From contig JACKQF010000001.1 in assembly GCA_024232965.1 (NCBI GenBank), positions 1 through 64,000 of the forward strand: 64,000 nucleotides of DNA, read 5' to 3'. This document shows positions 1 through 8,094 of this stretch, piece by piece. The translations under genes and the position numbers were made by a program. Every line of letters starts with the position of its first letter. Position 1 is the first letter of the stretch. Below the pieces are notes generated by a model. That model was not told where the DNA came from. It did no database searches and saw only the letters and a program-made list of their open reading frames with translations. Source of the DNA: Verrucomicrobiaceae bacterium. GTDB lineage: Bacteria > Verrucomicrobiota > Verrucomicrobiia > Verrucomicrobiales > Verrucomicrobiaceae.

Positions 1-751
1 GCCTGCGGAGGCTGCGGTGGCTCTGGGCATGAAGCGTGCAGTGTCGCTGCCAGAACTCGCCCGCGAAATCGGCCCCGGCGTGATTTGTATCAACCTCACG
101 ATGACGGATGTCGTCGAGAAGGTCGTTTTTGGTGAAGGCGGCTTGATTGAGGGTCTGCACAAGGACGCGCTCATCATCGACTTCGGCACCACGGGTGTCC
201 CCGAGACCAAGCAATGGGCAGCACGAGTGAATTGGGTGGATGCGCCTGTCTCGGGCGGACAAGTGGGGGCAGAGGCGGCCACCCTGACGATCATGGCGGG
301 CGGCAGCGAGGCCAATTTTCAGCGCGCATTGCCGATCCTCCAGGTCTGTGGAAAAAACATCACGCACATGGGCGGCAGTGGCAGTGGGCAGGTGACCAAG
401 CTGGCGAATCAGCTCATCGTCGCGCAGACCATTGATGCGGTTGCCCAGGCGCTGCGCCTTGCGGAGCTCTCCGGCGTCGATTCCGCCCTAGTGCGCAAGG
501 CGCTGCTCGGCGGTTTTGCGGAAAGCCGCATCCTGGACCTGCACGGTGACCGCATGGTGCGCCGCGACTTCGCGCCCGGTGGCCGTGCCACGCTCCAACT
601 CAAAGATGTGCGTTTGATGTGCGAACTTGCAGACTCCGTCGGCCTCGATTCGCCAACGCTGAAGAATTCACTGCGGCAATGGGAGGAATTTGTGCACGCG
701 AAAGGCCTGGGCGATCTGGATCACAGCGGGCTCTTCCGACTCTACGAGTAG
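1..751 (+). CDS. 3-hydroxyisobutyrate dehydrogenase-like NAD-binding oxidoreductase (3' part)
   Basis: This is the C-terminal part of a beta-hydroxyacid dehydrogenase. The family oxidises 3-hydroxy acids with NAD(P) in the cytoplasm. The reading frame is open at base 2, so the N-terminal Rossmann glycine motif lies outside the window; an internal GTG at 17 is not a convincing start. Visible are the segment GGQVGAEAATLTIMAGG and the family signature around GSGQVTKLANQ, in which the Lys codon at 398-400 is the expected catalytic residue. The helical C-terminal domain follows up to FRLYE. A second, broken copy lies at 7245-8001. The exact substrate cannot be told from the sequence. Confidence 0.85.
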   Translation, partial: PAEAAVALGMKRAVSLPELAREIGPGVICINLTMTDVVEKVVFGEGGLIEGLHKDALIIDFGTTGVPETKQWAARVNWVDAPVSGGQVGAEAATLTIMAGGSEANFQRALPILQVCGKNITHMGGSGSGQVTKLANQLIVAQTIDAVAQALRLAELSGVDSALVRKALLGGFAESRILDLHGDRMVRRDFAPGGRATLQLKDVRLMCELADSVGLDSPTLKNSLRQWEEFVHAKGLGDLDHSGLFRLYE

Positions 752-813
752 GCCTGCGGGAGGTAAGGTTGGCGCGGGATTGGGATTGACCACCGGGAGG
801 CGGTAGGCGAACA

Positions 814-2859
814 TTGCGGGCGATGATGGGCACCGTGTTTCGTTCGCTAACATACGCATTGACCTTGGGGTTGATGGCGCTCGGCGGTGCCCAGGCACAG
901 GAGGGGCAACCGCCTGCGGTGGATGTGATCGTCGTCGATGGCCTGATGAGTGAATCTTGGCCGGATGATGGCGTGGTCGCCTTTCGACGGGGAGGCATGG
1001 TGGGGGATTTAACGCTTTCGTTTGCCATCACTGGCACGGCCAAACGAGGTCTGGACTACTCGGTCGCTGATGGGGATGCGATCACGATCCCTGACGGGGA
1101 AAGGGAGGTGTGGCTGAGTTTCACACCACTGGCGGATTCCCTTGTCGAGCCAACGGAGTCGATTCGAGTGACACTGTTGCCAAGCCCACTTTACAAGCTT
1201 TCCACGAAGGCCGCGCGGCGAGTGGTGACACTGTCGCTGACCAATGCCGGATCGAAACCGAGCGCGAAGGAGGCGGTGCGGTTCTTGTGGCAGGCGGGAT
1301 TTGGGCCGAGTGCGGATTCGGTCCGTGACGCAGGTTTGACCCCCGAAAATGCCGAGTCGGTGATGTCGCTGGGCTTCAGTCGGTGGATTGACGTGCAGTT
1401 TCGCAAACCTCTCGGTCTGCATCAACCGGTCTTGGAGGCGATGGCCAGGAGCGGCCAACAGGTGTATTGGGATGCCAAGATGCGAGCGTGGTGGGCGAAG
1501 ACGATCGGGCCGTATGCATCTGACGTGCTCCGACAACGGGTGGCTTTTGCGTTGAGCGAGATCTTTGTCATTTCAGATCGTCCCGATGTGCTGTCCAATC
1601 AGCCGCGCGGCATGCTGAATTTCTACGATGTGCTGGTGCGCGGTGCGTTCGGAAATGCGCGGGATTTGCTCAAAAATGTGGCTCTGCATCCCTGCATGGG
1701 GGCCTACCTCAGCCATTTGAAGAATCGCAAGGCAGACCCTGAACTCGGCACTTTTCCAGATGAAAACTTTGCCCGTGAAATCATGCAGCTCTTCAGCATC
1801 GGGCTCTGGGAATTGAATGCCGACGGAACGCCGAAGTTGGACAACTTAGGGCAGATCATTCCGACCTATGACAATGTGGCGATCACCAACTTTGCGCGGG
1901 TCTTTACTGGGTTTAGTTTCGGGGGGCCTCGGGGAGGCAATTTTTGGTGGCCGCCGGAGGATTGGAATCACCCGATGCGGATGTGGGATGAGTACCACGA
2001 CATGGCACCGAAGACACTCCTCAATGGCGTTGTCTTGCCCGCACGAATTGCGAGCCAGCCTGACACCGGAGTGGCTGGTATGGCCGATGTCAACGGCGCG
2101 ATCGATTGCCTGTTTCAGCACCCCAACATGGGTCCGTTTTTGGGCAAGCAATTGATCCAAAAGATGGTGACGTCCAATCCAAGCCCGGAGTACGTTGGCC
2201 GGGTCAGTGCGGCATTTGCCGATAATGGGAAGGGCGTGCGAGGCGACATGAAGGCTGTGATCAAGGCAGTGTTGCTCGATCCAGAAGCTCGATCGGTCGC
2301 GATGCTGGCGAGCCCGACCTTTGGCAAAATGAAGGAGCCGTATTTGCGTGCCGCTGGTCTGGCACGTGCGTTCAATGCGCGGTCGAGAGCCAACATTTAT
2401 CCCCTCGCGTATCTGGATGAGTTGCTGGGACAGCAACCGCTCTCGAGCCCCAGCGTGTTTAACTTTTTCCGTCCAGCTTACAGTCCGGCGGGTCCCATCA
2501 GTGACGGGCACTTGGTGGCCCCCGAATTTCAAATCTTGAATGCGGTCACCGCCGTCGCAGGACCGAACTACTTTGATTCGGCGCTTCGTTATGGATTCAA
2601 TCGGTGGGGAGACTCCAATCCATCGCGGGTCGTTCGACCGAATCTGGTGGGCGAAATGGCGCTTTACAATGACATCCCTGCGCTGATGCGGCGGCTCGAT
2701 TTGGTCTTGATGGGGGGAATGCTGGATCCTGAGCACCACCGCATCATCCGCGAGGCGGTTGAAGCGATCGACGACACTTACTGGGATTGGAAGCGGGAGC
2801 GGATTTATCTGGCGATCTATTTGATCTCGACCCTACCCGACTACGCCATTCAGCGTTGA
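814..2859 (+). CDS. Secreted Calx-beta / DUF1800 domain protein
   Basis: A protein of about 681 residues. A signal peptide at about 1-29 ends near GGAQAQ. A Calx-beta-like immunoglobulin fold follows (about 45-145, with GTAKRGLDYSVADG typical of the repeat), then a full DUF1800 domain to the end. DUF1800 proteins are exported proteins of unknown activity that are usually encoded beside DUF1501 proteins, as here, where the next gene begins 10 bases downstream. The start is uncertain: TTG at 814 lies 13 bases after GGGAGG (795-800), while ATG codons at 823 and 826 are also in frame. Inference: surface or periplasmic role linked to its DUF1501 partner. Confidence 0.85.
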   Translation: MRAMMGTVFRSLTYALTLGLMALGGAQAQEGQPPAVDVIVVDGLMSESWPDDGVVAFRRGGMVGDLTLSFAITGTAKRGLDYSVADGDAITIPDGEREVWLSFTPLADSLVEPTESIRVTLLPSPLYKLSTKAARRVVTLSLTNAGSKPSAKEAVRFLWQAGFGPSADSVRDAGLTPENAESVMSLGFSRWIDVQFRKPLGLHQPVLEAMARSGQQVYWDAKMRAWWAKTIGPYASDVLRQRVAFALSEIFVISDRPDVLSNQPRGMLNFYDVLVRGAFGNARDLLKNVALHPCMGAYLSHLKNRKADPELGTFPDENFAREIMQLFSIGLWELNADGTPKLDNLGQIIPTYDNVAITNFARVFTGFSFGGPRGGNFWWPPEDWNHPMRMWDEYHDMAPKTLLNGVVLPARIASQPDTGVAGMADVNGAIDCLFQHPNMGPFLGKQLIQKMVTSNPSPEYVGRVSAAFADNGKGVRGDMKAVIKAVLLDPEARSVAMLASPTFGKMKEPYLRAAGLARAFNARSRANIYPLAYLDELLGQQPLSSPSVFNFFRPAYSPAGPISDGHLVAPEFQILNAVTAVAGPNYFDSALRYGFNRWGDSNPSRVVRPNLVGEMALYNDIPALMRRLDLVLMGGMLDPEHHRIIREAVEAIDDTYWDWKRERIYLAIYLISTLPDYAIQR

Positions 2860-2869
2860 ATTGAATTGT

Positions 2870-4270
2870 ATGAAAAACGCTCTGCCAAGACGCCACTTTT
2901 TACGCCGGGCTGCCTGCGCCGGAATGGGCGTGGCACCGCTGGTGAATACGCTGTTGAACTTACGATTGGCTGGGTCCGCAGCTGCGGCGGCAGGACCCGA
3001 TGACTACCGGGCGCTCGTGTGCTTGTTCTTCCCGGGCGGCATGGACTCCTTCAATGTTCTGGTGCCGAGCGGTGTCAGCGAGCATGCGGAATACGCAACG
3101 GTTCGCGGAGATTTGGCCTTGGCGAGATCCGCCTTGCTGCCGATCAATCCCAGCGTTAGCCCAGGACTTGATCTGGGGTTGCATCCGAGTTTGGGCGGTA
3201 TCCAAACCTTGTTCGAAGAAGGAAAGGCGGCTTTCGTGGCGAATGTGGGGACACTAGTGGAACCGATCACTGCCAGTTCCCAGGTGTGGGATGAATCTGT
3301 GCGATTGCCATTGGGTTTGTTTTCCCACTCCGACCAGATCGAGCAGTGGCAGACGTCGCTGCCAGATCTTCGTACGTCGCGTGGTTGGGCTGGCCGCGCC
3401 GCTGATTTGCTCCACAGCTTGAATCCTTCGCAGCTCGTGTCGATGAACATTTCATTGGCCGGAACCAACTATTGGCAGAGTGGTCAAGACGCGGTGGAGT
3501 ACACGGTGACCGATGAGGGCGCGGTGACATTGCAAGGTTATGATCCAGCGGAGACCAGTCCCTGGAGTCTCACTCCGTTGCGGACAAAGGCGATCAATGA
3601 ACAACTCGGGCTTACGTATGAGCACGTCTTCACCCAGGCCTTTCAGGAGTCCAAAATCAGAGCGTTGGATGCCTATGCGCAGTTCAATGCTGCTACCGCC
3701 TTGACCTTGCCTGATTCGGTGATCTGGCCCGAAGGTGGCTTCTCGAGATCCATGCAAATGATTGCACGCGCTATTGCTGGGCATGAGGCCTTGGGGCACA
3801 AGCGGCAGACGTTTTTTGTCCAATACGGCGGATGGGATCACCACGATGAGGTCTTGCAAAACATGGCCGGGCAGTTGACGGGCCTGAGCTCCGTCTTGAT
3901 GGCCTTTTATCGCTGTCTGGAGGCGCTTGGTGTGGCGAATGAGGTGACGCTTTTCAGTGCTTCCGATTTTGGCCGAACGCTGACCTCCAACGGTGCTGGT
4001 AGCGATCATGCTTGGGGCGGGAATCATCTGGTGATGGGGGGGGCGGTGAATGGTCGGCGGATCTTTGGGCAGTATCCGTCGCTGTATGAGAACAATCCTC
4101 TCGATGTCGGGCGCGGCCGATTGGTGCCTACCACCAGTGTTGATGAATACTTCGCCGAACTGGCCCTGTGGTTTGGCGTGCCAAAGACCGATCTGCCACT
4201 GGTCCTGCCGAATATTGGGACGTTCTTCAATACGACAGGCGGCAGTTCTCCTCTGGGATTCCTTCCATGA
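2870..4270 (+). CDS. DUF1501 family secreted protein
   Basis: A DUF1501 protein of 466 residues; the family belongs to the alkaline phosphatase/sulfatase-like fold and its catalytic role is unproven. ATG at 2870 is preferred over the in-frame TTG at 2861 because it directly precedes a Tat-like signal (PRRHFLRRAACAGMG) and hydrophobic stretch. Family blocks visible are FFPGGMDSFNVLVP near the N-terminus, YGGWDHHDEV in the centre and SDFGRTLTSNG before the C-terminal HAWGGNH segment. It follows the DUF1800 gene by 10 bases and overlaps the next gene by ATGA, so the three are probably one operon. Confidence 0.9.
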   Translation: MKNALPRRHFLRRAACAGMGVAPLVNTLLNLRLAGSAAAAAGPDDYRALVCLFFPGGMDSFNVLVPSGVSEHAEYATVRGDLALARSALLPINPSVSPGLDLGLHPSLGGIQTLFEEGKAAFVANVGTLVEPITASSQVWDESVRLPLGLFSHSDQIEQWQTSLPDLRTSRGWAGRAADLLHSLNPSQLVSMNISLAGTNYWQSGQDAVEYTVTDEGAVTLQGYDPAETSPWSLTPLRTKAINEQLGLTYEHVFTQAFQESKIRALDAYAQFNAATALTLPDSVIWPEGGFSRSMQMIARAIAGHEALGHKRQTFFVQYGGWDHHDEVLQNMAGQLTGLSSVLMAFYRCLEALGVANEVTLFSASDFGRTLTSNGAGSDHAWGGNHLVMGGAVNGRRIFGQYPSLYENNPLDVGRGRLVPTTSVDEYFAELALWFGVPKTDLPLVLPNIGTFFNTTGGSSPLGFLP

Positions 4271-4809
4271 CACGCAGGGCCTGGCTGGTGTTGTTAACGG
4301 TGTTCGTGGTTGTGCCAATCCTTGGTCGATGGCTGTGGAGCTGTCGCCAGCGGACAAAGGAAATGAAGATCGCTGTTTCCCGCCCACCCTCGGAGAGCAA
4401 ATCGGCAACTGACAGTGGCGAGGTGGTCGTCCCCCACTCGGTGACGCAACATGCGCTGCGGGCTCAGGGCTCGCCGTTGATGGAAGATTTGCTCAATCGG
4501 TCAGGGGCACCCGAGGACGACCTGGAAAATGTGCGGCAGATCGTCAGTCAGTACGTGACGGCGCTGCAGAATCGGCCCGGACCGCCGATTGGGGACAATC
4601 GCGATTTGGTGCGTGCGCTGACCGGTAGAAATCCCTTGCGACTGGTCGTGATCCCGCCGGGACATCCCTTGGTCAACCCTGCCGGAGAACTGATGGACCG
4701 CTGGGGGACCCCCTACCATTTGCACCCACTGTCGGAGAAGAGATTTGAGATTCGGTCGGCGGGTCCAGATCATCGGCTCTTTACCACAGACGATGTCATC
4801 GCAAAGTGA
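4267..4809 (+). CDS. Membrane-anchored protein with type II secretion pseudopilin-like C-terminus
   Basis: A 180-residue protein starting in an ATGA overlap with the DUF1501 stop. An N-terminal membrane segment (about 4-22, AWLVLLTVFVVVPILG) is followed by a polar linker. The C-terminus (DRWGTPYHLHPLSEKR then IRSAGPDHRLFTTDDV) has the pattern of the T2SS protein G C-terminal domain, where a calcium-loop-like D-rich end is typical. No prepilin peptidase site is clear, so it is not called a true pseudopilin. Its coupling to the DUF1800/DUF1501 pair suggests an accessory role for that pair. Confidence 0.6.
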   Translation: MTRRAWLVLLTVFVVVPILGRWLWSCRQRTKEMKIAVSRPPSESKSATDSGEVVVPHSVTQHALRAQGSPLMEDLLNRSGAPEDDLENVRQIVSQYVTALQNRPGPPIGDNRDLVRALTGRNPLRLVVIPPGHPLVNPAGELMDRWGTPYHLHPLSEKRFEIRSAGPDHRLFTTDDVIAK

Positions 4810-4860
4810 CCCTCCGCGACACGAAGCGATGGTGGAAGGAGCCTCAACCCAGGAGGTTCG

Positions 4861-6447
4861 CTAAGGATCGACGATGGTCACCAACTCTTGGACTCTGCGG
4901 TCTCCCGTGACGATGGCGAGCACGCGTCCGTCGGAGGTGATCTGCTGCGCGGCACCTCGCGCCCCGACGCCCGTGCGATCAAGCAGGGGTTTGATCGTGA
5001 TGCCACGCACGGTGTCCCAAGGTGTGTTCGTCGTGAACAGCGGGCGCCCTTTACGGAGCTTCAGAATTGGCATTCTTTGAGCCTGAAGCGTGGTGTCATT
5101 ACCCCGGCTGGTGCGACCCACCCACAAGGCTTGATTGGTCGTGCTTGCCGCTCCTTTCAGCGAAGCAAGAACCACATAGTTGCCGTTAACTGGATCCACG
5201 TCAATGGCTTGGATCGTTGCGACGGTGACGGTGGGGGAATCAAAAATCTCTGGTGCTGCGGTATTGGTGCTGATGAGGGTGAGGAAATTTCCATCAACCT
5301 GCCGCAAGATCAGGGCTTGGGCGCGATTGCTCAACTGCACATGGGCGAGCAGTTGACCATTGTCCACGCCCCAAATGCGGACGATGCGAGTGATCTTGAT
5401 GCCGCCACCGATGTCGTCCCCTTTGCGAAGCAGCAGCGTTCCGCCAAAGTTCCAGACCCCTTCGTTCGCCGTTGCTGCACTCTTCGTCAGAGTCGCACGC
5501 AGCAGTGTCAGCGCGCCGATTCGAGTCACGCCAGTGAAGGTGCCGAGCAGTTCATTATTGACCACGCCCGGCGGTGTGGTGCCGGGAGTCAGGGTGGAAC
5601 GTTGGTTCACCGCCCCAGTGTGAAACAGGCCATCCACGGGTTTGCCAATCGGGGGGATGACCTTGCAGGTGAACCCGACGGCGTCGCCGCTCAGGATGGC
5701 AGCGTGGGCAAACTGTCCGTACACTTCAGGACTGCCATCGCCTGGGACGACGGCTGAGGCGTTGCCTTCCCGATTGAGAGAGTGGGTGACGGTTCCAGCG
5801 TGATTCATGAGGATGAGTCCGCTATCGTTTTTGGTGTTGGTTGCGGCGACACCACTCCTGAGTTTGTAGAGCAGCGCGACGCGGTCATTGGCGCCTTCCT
5901 GCTGGAGCACTTCGAGAAACGATGAGGGAACGGCACCACCGAGGGATGCAAAAGGCACACCCGTTCGGGCCACCAGACCCGGGGATCCGTTATCACAGCG
6001 CAGCACCAACTGATTGCTAGCAGAGTTCAGTCCTGTGCCAGTGACAGTGGCACGGTAGATTCCGACCTGGGCCGTGCGATTGACGATGGGACTGGAAAAC
6101 GCCGTGATTCGCGCATTGGCTGGCAGCCCTGGGAGGGTGGGGAACAGTGGTCCTGACTGCTGGCGAACGGCGGCGGCCAGGAAGCCGATGTTGGAACAAA
6201 GAGCTCGCGACCGTCCGCCTGCCGCTCCAGTTCCCACCACACTCATTTCAAAGAGGATGTCTCCATTCGGGCTCACCGCGCCAGTGCCAAGTCTACCTGT
6301 GGCCAGATCTTGGATCCCCTGAATCGAGTATCCAGTCTTGGCATGAGAGGGGTAAGTCGCGAATGCCATTGGCGGGGTGATGGCAAGAGCACTGTTGGAA
6401 CTTAACGTGATGGCAGACGTCAGCAGGGCGCAGAGTGACACTTTCAT
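4861..6447 (-). CDS. Secreted protein of unknown function
   Basis: A 528-residue exported protein, with a signal peptide at about 1-22 ending SNSALA. The mature part is rich in short beta-strand patterns with repeated phrases such as GDGSPEVYGQFAHAA and RKGDDIGGGIKITRI, in which a gain/anomaly-like motif (value followed by GDxxxGGxxI) recurs. This resembles propeller or choice-of-anchor style secreted proteins common in Verrucomicrobiota, but no catalytic motif was recognised. It stands alone, converging on the preceding operon with 51 bases between the stops. Confidence 0.65.
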   Translation of the reverse strand: MKVSLCALLTSAITLSSNSALAITPPMAFATYPSHAKTGYSIQGIQDLATGRLGTGAVSPNGDILFEMSVVGTGAAGGRSRALCSNIGFLAAAVRQQSGPLFPTLPGLPANARITAFSSPIVNRTAQVGIYRATVTGTGLNSASNQLVLRCDNGSPGLVARTGVPFASLGGAVPSSFLEVLQQEGANDRVALLYKLRSGVAATNTKNDSGLILMNHAGTVTHSLNREGNASAVVPGDGSPEVYGQFAHAAILSGDAVGFTCKVIPPIGKPVDGLFHTGAVNQRSTLTPGTTPPGVVNNELLGTFTGVTRIGALTLLRATLTKSAATANEGVWNFGGTLLLRKGDDIGGGIKITRIVRIWGVDNGQLLAHVQLSNRAQALILRQVDGNFLTLISTNTAAPEIFDSPTVTVATIQAIDVDPVNGNYVVLASLKGAASTTNQALWVGRTSRGNDTTLQAQRMPILKLRKGRPLFTTNTPWDTVRGITIKPLLDRTGVGARGAAQQITSDGRVLAIVTGDRRVQELVTIVDP

Positions 6448-6739
6448 GAGGAAGGGGCGAATTGAGGTTTCAGCACTTGTGAGAATTCGGTCCAGGCGAT
6501 CTCGATCAGCAATTATCTAGCCGATTTTAGATTCGATGCAAAGTTTGAACTACCATCGTGAGCACTTCTTCCGGCCGTGCGGACTTAAGACGAATGCGCC
6601 GTGAAAACTCTTTTTCGTGCGGCAAAGACGGTGAGACTCTGGTGTCGATTCGGAGCAGAACTTCCAGCGGTGGGCTTGGAAGATGATCGATGTGGAATCT
6701 GTAGCATCGAGTCTCGGACGACCTCCTGCGAGCTAGGCT
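6448..6739. other. Intergenic region without recognised gene
   Basis: No open frame here has a recognisable domain. The stretch lies between the start of the minus-strand secreted protein and the end of the kinase/FGE remnant, so it should hold the promoter of the former. No confident -35/-10 pair or terminator was identified. Confidence 0.4.
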
Positions 6740-7244
6740 CTAGTTTACCGGGGCCAAGACGATGCGGAATCCGTATTGATCGAGACACTGGTCTGGCCAG
6801 CCACCCGTTCGGTAATCGGAACGGCAGAGTATTTCCTTTTTGACCGCCCAAGACGCACCACGCATCACGCGGCGCCCATTGGTTCCAGGGTCGATCCCAT
6901 CGCAATCACACTGGCGGCGGCTCTGAGCATCCAGAGGCGCGTGTGGGATCGGGGCTCTCGTTTTTCGCCCGCGCATTTGGTGATCGATACGGAGATGTTG
7001 TCCACGTCGTATTTCACCTCGGCGGCGTGTTGGTAGCGTTTGTCTGGCTCGGACATCATGGCCTTGAGCACCACTTAATCGAGCCGCGTGTCCACCTTTG
7101 CAGTTTGGGACGGCGGAGGGAAGACACCCTCGGGCAGATTGCCGGTCAGCATCTCGTAAAACATCACGCCCAAGCTAAAAATATCGGCATGATGATCCAC
7201 CCGTTGGCCAGTGCTGAGGTCCACGTCTGGAACCGCAGCGATGC
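6740..7244 (-). pseudogene. Remnant of Ser/Thr protein kinase fused to formylglycine-generating-enzyme (FGE/SUMF) domain
   Basis: Reading the minus strand downward, a kinase C-lobe segment (GQRVDHHADIFSLGVMFYEM, subdomain IX region) runs to an in-frame TAA at 7075-7077, where an acidic residue would be expected. The same frame then continues with VVLKAMMSEPDKRYQHAAEV, the usual kinase C-terminal block. In another frame, 6740-6870 encodes the C-terminus of an FGE/sulfatase-modifying-factor domain (RVMRGASW then QYGFRIVLAP). Kinase-FGE fusions are known in this group. Here the N-lobe, the linker and most of the FGE domain are missing, so the locus is a deletion-scarred pseudogene. Its upper boundary is the junction with the dehydrogenase copy. 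Confidence 0.7.
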
Positions 7245-8001
7245 ACCAGCGGAGGCTGCGGTGGCTCTGGGAATGAAGCGTGCAGCGTCGCTGCCAGAAC
7301 TCGCCCGCGAAATCGGCCCCGGCGTGATCTGCATTAACCTCACGATGACGGATGTCGTCGAGAAGGTCGTTTTTGGTGAAGGCGGTTTGATCGAGGGTCT
7401 GCATAAGGACGCGCTCATCGTCGACTTCGGCGCCACGAGCGGTCCCGAAATCAAGCGCTTCGCTGAACGAGTCAACTGGGTGGCTGCGCCTGTCTCCGGC
7501 GGGCAAGTCGGTGCGGAGGCCGCGACGCTGACGATCATGGCTGGCGGGAGTGAGGCGAATTATCAGCGGGCGCTGCCGATCTTCCTGGCCTGTGGCAAAA
7601 ACATCACCCACCTCGGTCCTAGCGGGGCAGGGCCGGTGACGAGGTTGGCGAATCGACTCATCGTCGCGCAGACCATTGATGCGGTTGCCCAGGGGCTGCG
7701 CCTTGCGGAGCTCTCCGGCGTCGATTCTGCTCTGGTGCGCGAGGCGCTGCTCGGCGGTTTTGCAGAAAGCCGGATCCTGGACCTGCACGGTGACCGCATG
7801 GTGCGCCGCGACTTCGCGCCCGGTGGCCGTGCCACTCTATAGCTCAAAGATGTGGGCTTGGTGTGTGAACTTGAAGACTCCGTCGGCCTCGATTCGCCAA
7901 TGCTGAAGAATTCACTGCGGCAATGGGAGGAATTTGTGCACGCGAAAGGCTTCGGAGATCTCGACCACTCGAGCTTGTTCCGGTTGTTTGAGACCGTGTG
8001 A
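7245..8001 (+). pseudogene. Second, inactivated copy of the 3-hydroxyisobutyrate dehydrogenase-like gene
   Basis: This stretch aligns without net indels to bases 1-751 (offset 7244) and is clearly the same gene. It is broken in three ways. The N-terminal Rossmann half is replaced by kinase remnant sequence. A CAA codon has become TAG at 7840-7842. The codon matching the catalytic Lys (398-400 in copy 1) is AGG, Arg, at 7642-7644. Past the internal stop the frame stays open to TGA at 7999-8001 and still matches the family C-terminus. It is a recent partial duplication that has begun to decay. Confidence 0.85.
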
Positions 8002-8094
8002 GTGGTAAACGAATCGTAGATTTGGTAGCGGACGAAGGGAAGAAGGGAAAACTTGAAGTAGCACCCAGACCTAATCCATTCAAAGGTTGGTCTC

